Assembly: GCF_017643475.1 (NCBI RefSeq)
Contig: NZ_JAEPNI010000001.1
Span: 1,302,001 to 1,366,000, forward strand
From: Maricaulis sp.
GTDB taxonomy: Bacteria > Pseudomonadota > Alphaproteobacteria > Caulobacterales > Maricaulaceae
Length of the DNA stretch: 64,000 nucleotides
Direction: 5' to 3'
The notes below the pieces were generated by a model. It was not told where the DNA came from and searched no databases. It saw only the letters and a list, made by a program, of their open reading frames with translations. Shown in pieces: positions 48,326 to 55,734 of this stretch; position 1 is the first letter of the stretch, and each line of letters begins with the position of its first letter. A program made the translations under genes and the position numbers.

Positions 48326-48362
48326 TTTGCGGTCTCCGAACTTTGGTTCTGGAAACCCCGTT

Positions 48363-48377
48363 GCGAATGGTGTGCCA
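48363..48377 (-). promoter_or_regulatory. Sigma-54 promoter of the flgI operon
   Basis: On the minus strand TGGCACACCATTCGC matches TGGCACG-N4-TTGC at 9 of the 11 specified positions, with GG and GC intact. The start would be near 48351, about 26 bases before the flgI ATG. Confidence 0.7.
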
Positions 48378-48480
48378 AACGCCGTTTCAGTGCGAATAAA
48401 AAATGCCGATTAAAAACAATATGATAGGAATTGAATTGCCGGGGTTTGCAGGGGAAAAAATGGCCGGGTGCGCATGCGGC

Positions 48481-48496
48481 CGGGTAGAATTTTCCC
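48481..48496. promoter_or_regulatory. ftr/FlbD-like element between flgI and fliX
   Basis: CGGGTAGAATTTTCCC shares GG(C/T)AGAATTTTCC with an element upstream of flgF/fliL and aligns with GGCAGTTTTTGCC before flagellin 2. It lies about 112 bases upstream of the flgI sigma-54 promoter. Confidence 0.5.
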
Positions 48497-48511
48497 AGCG
48501 ATAGCGTAGGC

Positions 48512-48526
48512 TTAAGTTTCTGTTAA
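48512..48526. promoter_or_regulatory. CtrA box of fliX
   Basis: TTAAGTTTCTGTTAA is a perfect TTAA-N7-TTAA. It ends 48 bases before the fliX ATG, fitting class II flagellar control by CtrA as in Caulobacter. Confidence 0.75.
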
Positions 48527-48574
48527 CGGCGCAGGTTCATGCCTTAACAGGTAGCCACAGGATGTGATTCTGCC

Positions 48575-48985
48575 ATGAAAATCTCGGGAACAAGCTCGAC
48601 CGGATCGATCTCATCGACCAAATCCAAGTCTGCCAGGAAGGCTGGCGGGCAGAGTTTTTCCGTGGATGCCCAGACCCAGACTCAGGCTGCAGTGAATACC
48701 CAGGCTGCGTCTTCTATCCAGTCCGTTGACGCCATTCTGGCTTTGCAGTCCGTCGGCGATTTTACCGAGGCCCGCAAGCGTGCGACTGAGCGTGCCTTCG
48801 ACATGCTGGACGTTCTTGATGAGCTGAAGCTGGCCCTCCTGGAAGGGGGGCTCCCGCGTGCCAAGCTGGAAGCGCTGATGAAACTGCTCCAGACACGCCG
48901 CGACGATACCAATGACGCGCAGCTGGAAGCAGCGCTCAATGAAGTCGAGACTCGCGCAGCGGTGGAACTGGCCAAGTTCAGCTAG
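48575..48985 (+). CDS. fliX: FliX flagellar assembly regulator
   Basis: A 136-residue protein. The N-terminus is Ser/Thr-rich (KISGTSSTGSISSTKSKSAR) and the helical C-terminal half has SVDAILALQSVGDFTEARKR and AFDMLDVLDELKLALLEGGL, as in FliX. In Caulobacter FliX couples completion of early basal-body structures to activation of FlbD, and is encoded divergently from flgI with a CtrA site, the arrangement seen here. Confidence 0.93.
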   Translation: MKISGTSSTGSISSTKSKSARKAGGQSFSVDAQTQTQAAVNTQAASSIQSVDAILALQSVGDFTEARKRATERAFDMLDVLDELKLALLEGGLPRAKLEALMKLLQTRRDDTNDAQLEAALNEVETRAAVELAKFS

Positions 48986-49070
48986 CGCTTTGGCAGGCCT
49001 GCCATGCTTACTTTTTTGTGAAAAACGCGTTGGATTTTAACGGTTTGTCCAGCTCAACAGCTACTGCGCG

Positions 49071-49098
49071 TTGACTCAGGCTTCCGGGTGAATATTCT
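49071..49098 (+). promoter_or_regulatory. Candidate housekeeping promoter of dksA
   Basis: TTGACT, 16-base spacer, TATTCT, ending 54 bases before the dksA ATG. Confidence 0.4.
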
Positions 49099-49152
49099 CC
49101 GCTCCGCTTTCGGGGAGTGCGGCTTGTCCGCTTGAAGTGAGAAGAAAGCGTC

Positions 49153-49581
49153 ATGAGCGACGAAAATCGTATCGAGTTGCCCAAGGGCTACATGCCGTCC
49201 GACGACGAGCCGTTTATGAATGAACGGCAGCAGGAGTATTTCCGGCTCAAGCTGGAAGCCTGGAAGGACGAAATCCTGCGTGAGAGTAAATCTACCATCT
49301 CCGCGCTTCAGGCAGACATGGGCGCGTTGCCGGATCTGGCGGATCGCGCGTCTACCGAGACGGACCGTTCTCTGGAACTGCGTGCCCGTGATCGTCAGCG
49401 CAAGCTGATCTCCAAGATCGACAGTGCCATTCGCCGTATCGAAGAAGGCGAGTACGGCTATTGCGAGGAAACCGGTGAGCCTATCGCCTTGGCCCGCCTC
49501 GACGCCCGTCCGGTTGCCACGCTCAGCCTCGAGGCGCAGGAACGCCACGAGCGCAAGGAACGCGTCCACCGGGACGACTGA
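49153..49581 (+). CDS. dksA: RNA polymerase-binding transcription factor DksA
   Basis: A 142-residue DksA. The N-terminal helix leads to a coiled coil with DLADRASTETDRSLELRARD, containing the acidic D-x-x-D tip that enters the polymerase secondary channel. The C-terminal finger GEYGYCEETGEPIALARLDA keeps one cysteine instead of four, as is usual for alphaproteobacterial DksA. It works with ppGpp in the stringent response. The stop TGA abuts the TCA of the convergent gene to form TGATCA. Confidence 0.93.
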   Translation: MSDENRIELPKGYMPSDDEPFMNERQQEYFRLKLEAWKDEILRESKSTISALQADMGALPDLADRASTETDRSLELRARDRQRKLISKIDSAIRRIEEGEYGYCEETGEPIALARLDARPVATLSLEAQERHERKERVHRDD

Positions 49582-50529
49582 TCAGTCCGTTGTCGGCGGG
49601 AGCGGGTTTCCGAACTGTTCCGCCAATTCACGATAGCTCGCGTTGTAAATCAGTTGCGCTCGACGCTCGAGTTCTGTCCAGTATTCCGGGTCGGAAAAGC
49701 CGGCCGATACGGCGGCGTTCATTTCATCTGCCGGGCCCAGCAACAGGAAGGCGTCGATCGTTTCCTGATAGGTCGCGTCGCCACCGAACTGGCTGCGACG
49801 GTCCGCACTATCCTCGCCAGCTGTCTCTACAGTCATCGGGTCCATGCTAGGCCGTGTCAGGGCCTGAAGGGCCGGCGCGGTATCAGTCAGCAGGTGAATG
49901 ATATAGCTCGCGCCCGGGTGTGACTGGTCGAGCTGGTATCCCAGAGCCGCCTCATCGCCATTGCCCCGGGTATGCGTCAGGTGGGAACGCCCGCGCAGCA
50001 GCAGAGCCGTGTCGCCGGTATCAAGAGCGCGGCTCCGGATCTGGTCGACGCAGAAAGCGTTCCGGCTGCTCATTGCTGCCCAGAACGCGGGCGCGCTGTC
50101 CATGTTCGCCCAGTCGATCGCAGGATCGCAGGCAATGACCCGCACAGGTGAAACATCATCTCGATTATTCTCCCGAACTGCCGCGAGCAGGCGTGCGTAG
50201 TGGGTATTGTCTCCGCCAGCCAGCAGTGAATTGACTGCGTCACGCCAGACCGGAGCAAGCGCATCTTCCGGGATGTCGTCCCCGCTCACATTGCGGTCGA
50301 TGAGGTTTTGGTGGGCGGCGCTCGCGTTTTCCAGGATGAGAACATCAAACTGCTCACCAAATTCATCATCGCTGACCAGCGCCTCGATGAACTCTTCCAT
50401 CGCAGGAACGCCATGACGCTCACCCAGAGCAATGATCTGGTAGTGGGCGGCCTGTTGAAGAATAGCTGGTGCGGCGGGCTGGGTCTGCGCAGCAGCGACC
50501 AGCGCCATGCCTGCGAGCAAAACGATCAT
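49582..50529 (-). CDS. Secreted ChaN/esterase-like protein, function unknown
   Basis: A 315-residue protein with a short signal peptide (MIVLLAGMALVAAAQTQPA). The start IIALGERHGVPAMEEFIEAL, with the G-E-x-H-G pattern, FDVLILENAS and LLLRGRSHLTHTRG resemble the ChaN/TraB/erythromycin-esterase-like haem or metal hydrolase superfamily. The assignment is tentative. The start at 50529 is chosen for the signal peptide; the frame is open 18 codons further. Confidence 0.6.
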   Translation of the reverse strand: MIVLLAGMALVAAAQTQPAAPAILQQAAHYQIIALGERHGVPAMEEFIEALVSDDEFGEQFDVLILENASAAHQNLIDRNVSGDDIPEDALAPVWRDAVNSLLAGGDNTHYARLLAAVRENNRDDVSPVRVIACDPAIDWANMDSAPAFWAAMSSRNAFCVDQIRSRALDTGDTALLLRGRSHLTHTRGNGDEAALGYQLDQSHPGASYIIHLLTDTAPALQALTRPSMDPMTVETAGEDSADRRSQFGGDATYQETIDAFLLLGPADEMNAAVSAGFSDPEYWTELERRAQLIYNASYRELAEQFGNPLPPTTD

Positions 50530-50614
50530 GGTGTCTTTCCCGAGTGTGCCGCGCGTTACAGCTAACCTGTCGGGGGCTGACAAGTAACATTACTGATCTG
50601 ACAGACTGCTGTGG

Positions 50615-51541
50615 CTAGATCGCCAGCAGAACGGAGCTGGACCCGATGATCCAGAAGGCCGTCATGATCTTCAGCCGGGTGGCCCCCAGTGCATGTGCCA
50701 GGCGACGAGCGAGGAATCCGCCGACCGCAACCGCTGGCGCGGCAAAGACCAGTACTCGCCAGTCCAGATGTTCGGCCTGCAGGTGGAAGATCACACCGAC
50801 CCAGACAGTGATTGCGGAGACGATGACCGCGCTGGCGACGCTGACATCGACCGGATAGCGCCGCAGGAATAGGGTCAGTGCTAGCAACTCGCCGATCCCG
50901 ACGGAGAAGAGGGCGGTCGCCATGCCTCCCACCGCTCCAATCGCCAGCGCCGCTTGTTGGTCGAATTCTGCAAGGTTTTCACGATCACTGTGCGGCTGGC
51001 GCAGGACGAACACCTGGACCAGCAGCAAGACACCCAGGGTGATCGAGAAGAGCTTGAACATCAGAAAGGCCAGGTCGCCATCCACCCGGATGACGAATTG
51101 CGTGAAAAGCAGGGCCGGAAGACCAGTGAGCAGAGTGCGTAAAACCAGTTTGCGCACAATCGGGCGATGTTCGATCTCGACCGGTTTGACGTCACGTCTG
51201 TAAAAGCGGTTGGCCCAGGTCAGGGCGCCAATGGTCATGCCGAAACACTGGATGGCGAAACTGATCCCGACGGCCGCGGTCGGTGAGAGGTCGAGGTGTC
51301 CGGCCTCTCGCATCAGGGCAAATACCGGCACAAACACGACGCCGCCACCCACACCCGTGGAATTGGCCACGAGCGCTCCGCCAATTCCGACCAGGCTGAA
51401 TGGCCAGAACTGGCCGGCGGTCTCCAGAGTGGGCGAGGCCAGGGAGAGAACACCGATATAAGCCAGCAGCAACAGGGCGAGAATGCCCAGTGTGATGGTC
51501 TGGATCGGTCGAAGCCGCTTGGATTTCAGTGTCGCGATCAT
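50615..51541 (-). CDS. TauE/SafE family sulfite or anion exporter
   Basis: A 308-residue membrane protein with about eight hydrophobic helices. GIGGALVANSTGVGGGVVFV and the repeat at IGAVGGMATALFSVGIGELL are the paired TauE/SafE motifs, and LSPTAAVGISFAIQCFGM fits as well. Members export organosulfur anions such as sulfite or sulfoacetate. The substrate is unknown. It follows the flgH terminator and stands alone. Confidence 0.87.
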   Translation of the reverse strand: MIATLKSKRLRPIQTITLGILALLLLAYIGVLSLASPTLETAGQFWPFSLVGIGGALVANSTGVGGGVVFVPVFALMREAGHLDLSPTAAVGISFAIQCFGMTIGALTWANRFYRRDVKPVEIEHRPIVRKLVLRTLLTGLPALLFTQFVIRVDGDLAFLMFKLFSITLGVLLLVQVFVLRQPHSDRENLAEFDQQAALAIGAVGGMATALFSVGIGELLALTLFLRRYPVDVSVASAVIVSAITVWVGVIFHLQAEHLDWRVLVFAAPAVAVGGFLARRLAHALGATRLKIMTAFWIIGSSSVLLAI

Positions 51542-51589
51542 GCCGGCAAGTTAGTGTCGGTACGCGCTTCAGCAAGCACCAAGCACACA

Positions 51590-51623
51590 AAAAAGAAGGC
51601 CGTCATGGCGAACCATGACGGCC
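51590..51623 (-). terminator. Intrinsic terminator of flgF-flgG-flgA-flgH
   Basis: GGCCGTCATGG and CCATGACGGCC (11-bp perfect stem, CGAA/TTCG loop). Read on the minus strand it is followed by TTCTTTTTTG, 34 bases after the flgH stop. Confidence 0.92.
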
Positions 51624-51656
51624 AGGTGGATACCCGATGGTGGCGGGATTTCGGTC

Positions 51657-52400
51657 CTAGAACGGCATCAGGATGTTGTAGAGTTCCTGGCCGTAGGAGG
51701 GGCGTTGAACATCGGAGAGATGTCCGCGGCCGCCATAGGAAATGCGGGCTTCGGCGATCTGCGTGTGGCTGATCGTATTGTCCGAACCAATGTCTTCAGG
51801 GCGGGCAATGCCGGAGATGAGGAGTTCGCGTACCTCGTTGTTGACGCGGACTTCCTGGCGGCCGGCGATGACCAGATTGCCGTTCGGCAGAACCTGGGTG
51901 ACCAGGGCTGCAATCGTCAGCGAGACCGTCTCGGTACGATTGACGGAACCGGCACCGTCCAGCGATGAGGTCGAGCCGAAGCTGCCCAGATTGGTCTGAT
52001 CGATACTGTCGTTGAAGAAACCGGTCAGGTCGATACCGAACAACTGGGTCAGGTCGCTGTCTTCCGCAGAGGTGCGTGAGCGGCTGGTCGTGTTCGACAA
52101 CTGGGCGCGATCGGCAATGTCGATATTGACCGTCAGAATGTCACCAACACGCGCGGCACGCGGATCACCGAAGAAGGTCGGCGAATTGGCATTCCACAGC
52201 GAGTTGTTGGAGCGGACCATCTGGTTTTGTTGATAGTTCTGAACCGGCATGGGGATCTGCGATGCGCCGGTACCAACCAGATGGTTCGGGTTGGCGATAG
52301 GGGTCATGGCCGGCGTCTGGCCGACCTCGCGGATACGGTCAGTGGCACAAGCCTGAAGGCCAAGACCCAGAAGAGCGACGATAGCGAGTTTCTTGAACAT
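51657..52400 (-). CDS. flgH: FlgH flagellar L-ring lipoprotein
   Basis: A 247-residue lipoprotein; LGLGLQACATD is the lipobox with Cys18. SLWNANSPTFFGDPRAARVG and DILTVNIDIADRAQLSNTTS are the FlgH core, and VTQVLPNGNLVIAGRQEVRV and SDNTISHTQIAEARISYGGR close it. It forms the L-ring in the outer membrane. It is last of a four-gene operon and is followed by a strong terminator. Confidence 0.97.
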   Translation of the reverse strand: MFKKLAIVALLGLGLQACATDRIREVGQTPAMTPIANPNHLVGTGASQIPMPVQNYQQNQMVRSNNSLWNANSPTFFGDPRAARVGDILTVNIDIADRAQLSNTTSRSRTSAEDSDLTQLFGIDLTGFFNDSIDQTNLGSFGSTSSLDGAGSVNRTETVSLTIAALVTQVLPNGNLVIAGRQEVRVNNEVRELLISGIARPEDIGSDNTISHTQIAEARISYGGRGHLSDVQRPSYGQELYNILMPF

Positions 52401-52417
52401 GGGTTGATCCTTCGGGA

Positions 52418-53347
52418 TTAAAAGCTGGCGGGCGCTGAAGAGCCGACACGGGCGCGGCCGGCGCCGTCCGCCAGGGCTTCAATCGTGCGGTTGGACTGGA
52501 GATTGACGAAGCGAGCGACTTCGCCGTCCGCAACGTCTTCAAGGGCGCGGGCGCGAACCGTCAGCTGGATGCCCGGAGCATCAAAGACCAGCGTGACCGT
52601 CTCGCCGCGGCTGATCACAATCGGCATTTGCAGGTCATAGCTGCGCAGCGGTTCGCCAGCGCGCAGGGCGCGGCGGCTTTCCCGACCGATGATCGCTTCG
52701 GGATCAAGCACGGCGTCCGGGCGCACCCGGTCCGCACGCAGGGAGATCCAGTCGATATCGTGCGAGGTGATCTCTTCCCCGGCAGACACCAGGCGGCCGA
52801 GGACCGGCACTTCCATCGTTTGATACGCACGACCGGTGATGCGGACAGTCTCGGCGCCATCATAGGGACGAACCTCGGCGGCCAGCATGTTCGAGCGCGG
52901 GTCGAAGTTCACAGACAGGACTTCCAGTCCGCCAAAACTGTCGACCGGTGCATGTACGCTGAAGGCGGTGTTGGCGAGGCGGACTTCGTGGCGCACGCCT
53001 TCATTCATGAACAGCTCGCCTTCCAGGATGTCGGACAGGACATCACCGGTGATGACGCGGCTGGCGCGGGTGATGGTCACGCGACGCATGCCGGAAGCAT
53101 TGGCCCAGTCGAGATCATTCTCAGCCGCCAGACGGCGAATGTACTCAACGTTCAGCGACGTGCGCTGACCCGGTGCCGGAGCGCGGGCAATAACGGTGTC
53201 AGCGGCTTCGCCTGCGCCTTCGAACAGATCGCCGAGCGTGACCTGGGCGCCTTCGATGGTGAGGCGCTCGCGCAGCACGACCGTATCGCCGGCAAAGGCC
53301 GGGGCCGTTGCGAGGCAGGTCAGTGCGAGGAGGGTGGATCGGATCAT
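52418..53347 (-). CDS. flgA: FlgA P-ring assembly chaperone
   Basis: A 309-residue periplasmic protein with a signal peptide (MIRSTLLALTCLATAPAFAG). The middle has a BON/strand-rich part and the end has the SAF domain: VPVLGRLVSAGEEITSHDID, GRESRRALRAGEPLRSYDLQ and IVISRGETVTLVFDAPGIQL. FlgA assists FlgI polymerisation into the P-ring. It is longer than E. coli FlgA (219), as common in alphaproteobacteria. Gaps of 12-17 bases separate it from flgG and flgH. Confidence 0.93.
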   Translation of the reverse strand: MIRSTLLALTCLATAPAFAGDTVVLRERLTIEGAQVTLGDLFEGAGEAADTVIARAPAPGQRTSLNVEYIRRLAAENDLDWANASGMRRVTITRASRVITGDVLSDILEGELFMNEGVRHEVRLANTAFSVHAPVDSFGGLEVLSVNFDPRSNMLAAEVRPYDGAETVRITGRAYQTMEVPVLGRLVSAGEEITSHDIDWISLRADRVRPDAVLDPEAIIGRESRRALRAGEPLRSYDLQMPIVISRGETVTLVFDAPGIQLTVRARALEDVADGEVARFVNLQSNRTIEALADGAGRARVGSSAPASF

Positions 53348-53359
53348 CTACCGGCTCCC

Positions 53360-54145
53360 TTAGCGAAGGTTGGAAGAGGTGGCGAGCATCTCGTCGGCGG
53401 CTGTGATCACGCGTGCATTCATCTCATAAGCGCGCTGGGCGGAGATGAGGGCCGTGATTTCAGCGACCGAATTGACGTTCGAACCCTCCAGGAAACCCTG
53501 GTTGATTTCGCCAAAGCCCGGTGAGCCAGGCGTGCCGGTCGTTGCTGCGCCGGATGCAGCGCTTTCCAGGAAGAGATTATTGCCGATCGCTTCGAGGCCA
53601 GCGCTGTTGAGGAAGCTGGAGAGTTCCAGCTGGCCAACCGTTTGCGGCGCGGTCTGACCATCGATCAGGACCTGGACCTGGCCCTGGGGATTGATGTTGA
53701 TGTCGCGAACGCCGTTCGGGATGGCGATGCCCGGAGCGACAACATAACCCTGAGCGGTGACCAGCTGGCCGTCCGGGCTCGTGGCAAAGCTGCCAGAACG
53801 GGTGAAGGCGTCGCTGCCATCCGGCATCTGGACCCGGAAATAGCCCTGGCCGGAGATGGCGAGATCGTAGTCATTCCCGGTATTGTTCAGCGAACCCTGT
53901 TCGGTAATGCGGTAGATAGAGGAGGTGTCGACACCTAGGCCGACCTGGACGCCGGTCGGGACGATGGTGCCGGCGTCCGAGCTGTCCACGCCCATGGACT
54001 GGACGTTCTGGTAGAGAAGGTCCTGGAATTCGGCTCGCTGGCGCTTGAACCCCGTAGTGTTCATGTTGGCCAGGTTGTTCGAGATGACCTCGACGTTGAG
54101 CTGTTGGGCTTCCATGCCCGTCGCGGCGGTAGAGAGTGCGCGCAT
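53360..54145 (-). CDS. flgG: FlgG distal rod protein
   Basis: A 261-residue rod protein. RALSTAATGMEAQQLNVEVI and SNNLANMNTTGFKRQRAEFQ form the D0 N-helix, DYDLAISGQGYFRVQMPDG and AFTRSGSFATSPDGQLVTAQ the D1 domain, and QGFLEGSNVNSVAEITALIS the C-helix. Length equals the FlgG family (about 260). It follows flgF by 15 bases and precedes flgA by 12. Confidence 0.97.
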   Translation of the reverse strand: MRALSTAATGMEAQQLNVEVISNNLANMNTTGFKRQRAEFQDLLYQNVQSMGVDSSDAGTIVPTGVQVGLGVDTSSIYRITEQGSLNNTGNDYDLAISGQGYFRVQMPDGSDAFTRSGSFATSPDGQLVTAQGYVVAPGIAIPNGVRDININPQGQVQVLIDGQTAPQTVGQLELSSFLNSAGLEAIGNNLFLESAASGAATTGTPGSPGFGEINQGFLEGSNVNSVAEITALISAQRAYEMNARVITAADEMLATSSNLR

Positions 54146-54160
54146 GATAGGGCTCCTTCC

Positions 54161-54907
54161 TTATGCCTTGCCGAGGCGCTCGATGGCGCGACGGTTCAGG
54201 TCTTCTGCATCTTTCAAGAATTTCGACACCGAGGCGTAGCTGCGCATGATCTGCATCATGTCCGTCAGCTCGACGACGGAGGAGACGTTGGATCCCTCCA
54301 CATAGCCCTGGTGGACAACCGCATCGAACATGGCCAGCGGCTCAGCTTCCTCCGGTGCCAGTTCGAGCGAGTAGCGGCCATTGCCTTCCTTGGACAGGTT
54401 GCCACGATTGACGATGTCAAACACACCGATCCGGCCAACCTGGACGCCGTCCTCGACGACAGCGCCGCCATCCATGACGCGGATGTTCTCGGCATTCGGA
54501 TTGAGAATGATCGGGGCGCGGGTGTCTGCATCGAGGACGGGGGAGCCGTCCGCGCTGACCAGCTGACCGATATTGTCGACATTGAAACGGCCATCCCGTG
54601 TGTATTCGGTGCCGTTATTGGTCTCCAGGCCGAAGAAGCCGTCGCCTTCGATGGCGAAGTCATAGGTGCGGTTGGTGAGTTCCAGCTCGCCCTGGCTGAA
54701 ATCGCGGCCCATGCCCCACGTATTGACGTATTGGAGCTCGGATGGGCCGTCGGAATGTTCCGCGGTGCGCGCCGGACTGTTTTCCAGCAGCAGCGTTTCG
54801 ACCTTGAAGCCGGTCGTGTTCGCGTTGGCAATATTGTTGGCCACAACATCCATAGACCGTCGAAGGGTCATCTGGCGCGTCAGGCCGATCATCAGTGCGT
54901 TGTCCAT
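54161..54907 (-). CDS. flgF: FlgF proximal rod protein
   Basis: A 248-residue rod protein. NALMIGLTRQMTLRRSMDVV and ANNIANANTTGFKVETLLLE mark the start, TYDFAIEGDGFFGLETNNG and EYTRDGRFNVDNIGQLVSAD the middle, and HQGYVEGSNVSSVVELTDMM the C-helix. The ATG at 54907 has a GGAG site and gives the normal N-terminus; the frame is open for 33 more codons through the promoter. First gene of the flgFGAH operon with a sigma-54 promoter. Confidence 0.96.
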   Translation of the reverse strand: MDNALMIGLTRQMTLRRSMDVVANNIANANTTGFKVETLLLENSPARTAEHSDGPSELQYVNTWGMGRDFSQGELELTNRTYDFAIEGDGFFGLETNNGTEYTRDGRFNVDNIGQLVSADGSPVLDADTRAPIILNPNAENIRVMDGGAVVEDGVQVGRIGVFDIVNRGNLSKEGNGRYSLELAPEEAEPLAMFDAVVHQGYVEGSNVSSVVELTDMMQIMRSYASVSKFLKDAEDLNRRAIERLGKA

Positions 54908-54968
54908 CGGGTGGTCTCCATTCTGGATGACACGTCCACCATCATCTGTGGCGGTTGCTGACCATGCT

Positions 54969-54983
54969 GCACAGGGCGTGCCA
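54969..54983 (-). promoter_or_regulatory. Sigma-54 promoter of the flgF operon
   Basis: On the minus strand TGGCACGCCCTGTGC matches TGGCACG-N4-TTGC with a single mismatch. The start would be near 54957, leaving about 50 bases of leader. Confidence 0.85.
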
Positions 54984-55068
54984 AGGTTAACGCCCAAGGA
55001 AAACAAGGGTTAAGCGGGACAGGTCTGCGTGGGGCGGAAAGTGTTGCCGGAACCAATGGTGCCTGTGC

Positions 55069-55085
55069 TGGGCAGAATTTTCCCC
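55069..55085. promoter_or_regulatory. ftr/FlbD-like element between flgF and fliL
   Basis: TGGGCAGAATTTTCCCC shares AGAATTTTCCC with the flgI/fliX element and TGGGCAG with a flagellin 2 element. It lies about 95 bases upstream of the flgF sigma-54 promoter. Confidence 0.5.
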
Positions 55086-55162
55086 TCTGCGCGCAAAAGC
55101 TACGGAAGGTTAACGACTCTGGCCGTTAATAACTTCAGATGATTCCCTAGACGGAGTTCGCA

Positions 55163-55723
55163 ATGTCGGACGAAAACGACGATATCGAGGAAGAAGGCGC
55201 TGAGGGCGAGGAGGGCAAGAAGAAAGGCCTTCCAAAGATTGTGCTGTTTGGCGGCCTGGGCGGAGTGATCCTGCTGCTGGGCGCTGCTGCTGCCTTTTTT
55301 CTGCTGTCCGGTGGTGACGACGAACACGCTGTCGCCGAAGGCGAGCATGGCGAAGAAGGCGGCTATGAGAGCGCCGACGCGCATCATTCCGACGAAGTAT
55401 ATTATTACGACCTGCGTGACGGCGACGGCACGGAAGAGACCATCACCACGAATATTCGTGCTGTGGATGGCCGTCCGGTCATTGTCCAGTTCAAGCTGAC
55501 CTTTGAATCGTCTCGCGACGATCTGGGGCCAATCCTTGAAGAGCATGTCGACCCGATCATGGACCAGTTCATCGTCTTCCTGCGCGAGCTGCGCGAGGAC
55601 GATCTCTACGGCTCTGCCGGCATGCATCGTGTACGACTGGAATTGCTCCGGAGAGTGAATCTTGCCATCGAACCTGCACAGGTCGACGCCGTGTGGATTC
55701 AAGAATTTATGATTGTTGATTAA
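55163..55723 (+). CDS. fliL: FliL flagellar basal-body-associated protein
   Basis: A 186-residue single-pass inner-membrane protein. A charged N-terminus (about 20 residues), one helix (IVLFGGLGGVILLLGAAAAF, about 29-50), an acidic Glu/His linker, then a periplasmic domain with VIVQFKLTFES and RVRLELLRRVNLAIEPAQVD. It supports stator function around the motor. ATG follows GACGGAGTTC. It precedes fliM by 11 bases. Confidence 0.93.
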   Translation: MSDENDDIEEEGAEGEEGKKKGLPKIVLFGGLGGVILLLGAAAAFFLLSGGDDEHAVAEGEHGEEGGYESADAHHSDEVYYYDLRDGDGTEETITTNIRAVDGRPVIVQFKLTFESSRDDLGPILEEHVDPIMDQFIVFLRELREDDLYGSAGMHRVRLELLRRVNLAIEPAQVDAVWIQEFMIVD

Positions 55724-55734
55724 GGCAAGCGAGA

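Noticed and set aside
55098-55130. TTAA half-sites before fliL considered as a CtrA box
   Set aside because: The two TTAA halves are 12 bases apart, not 7, so they do not fit the CtrA spacing.
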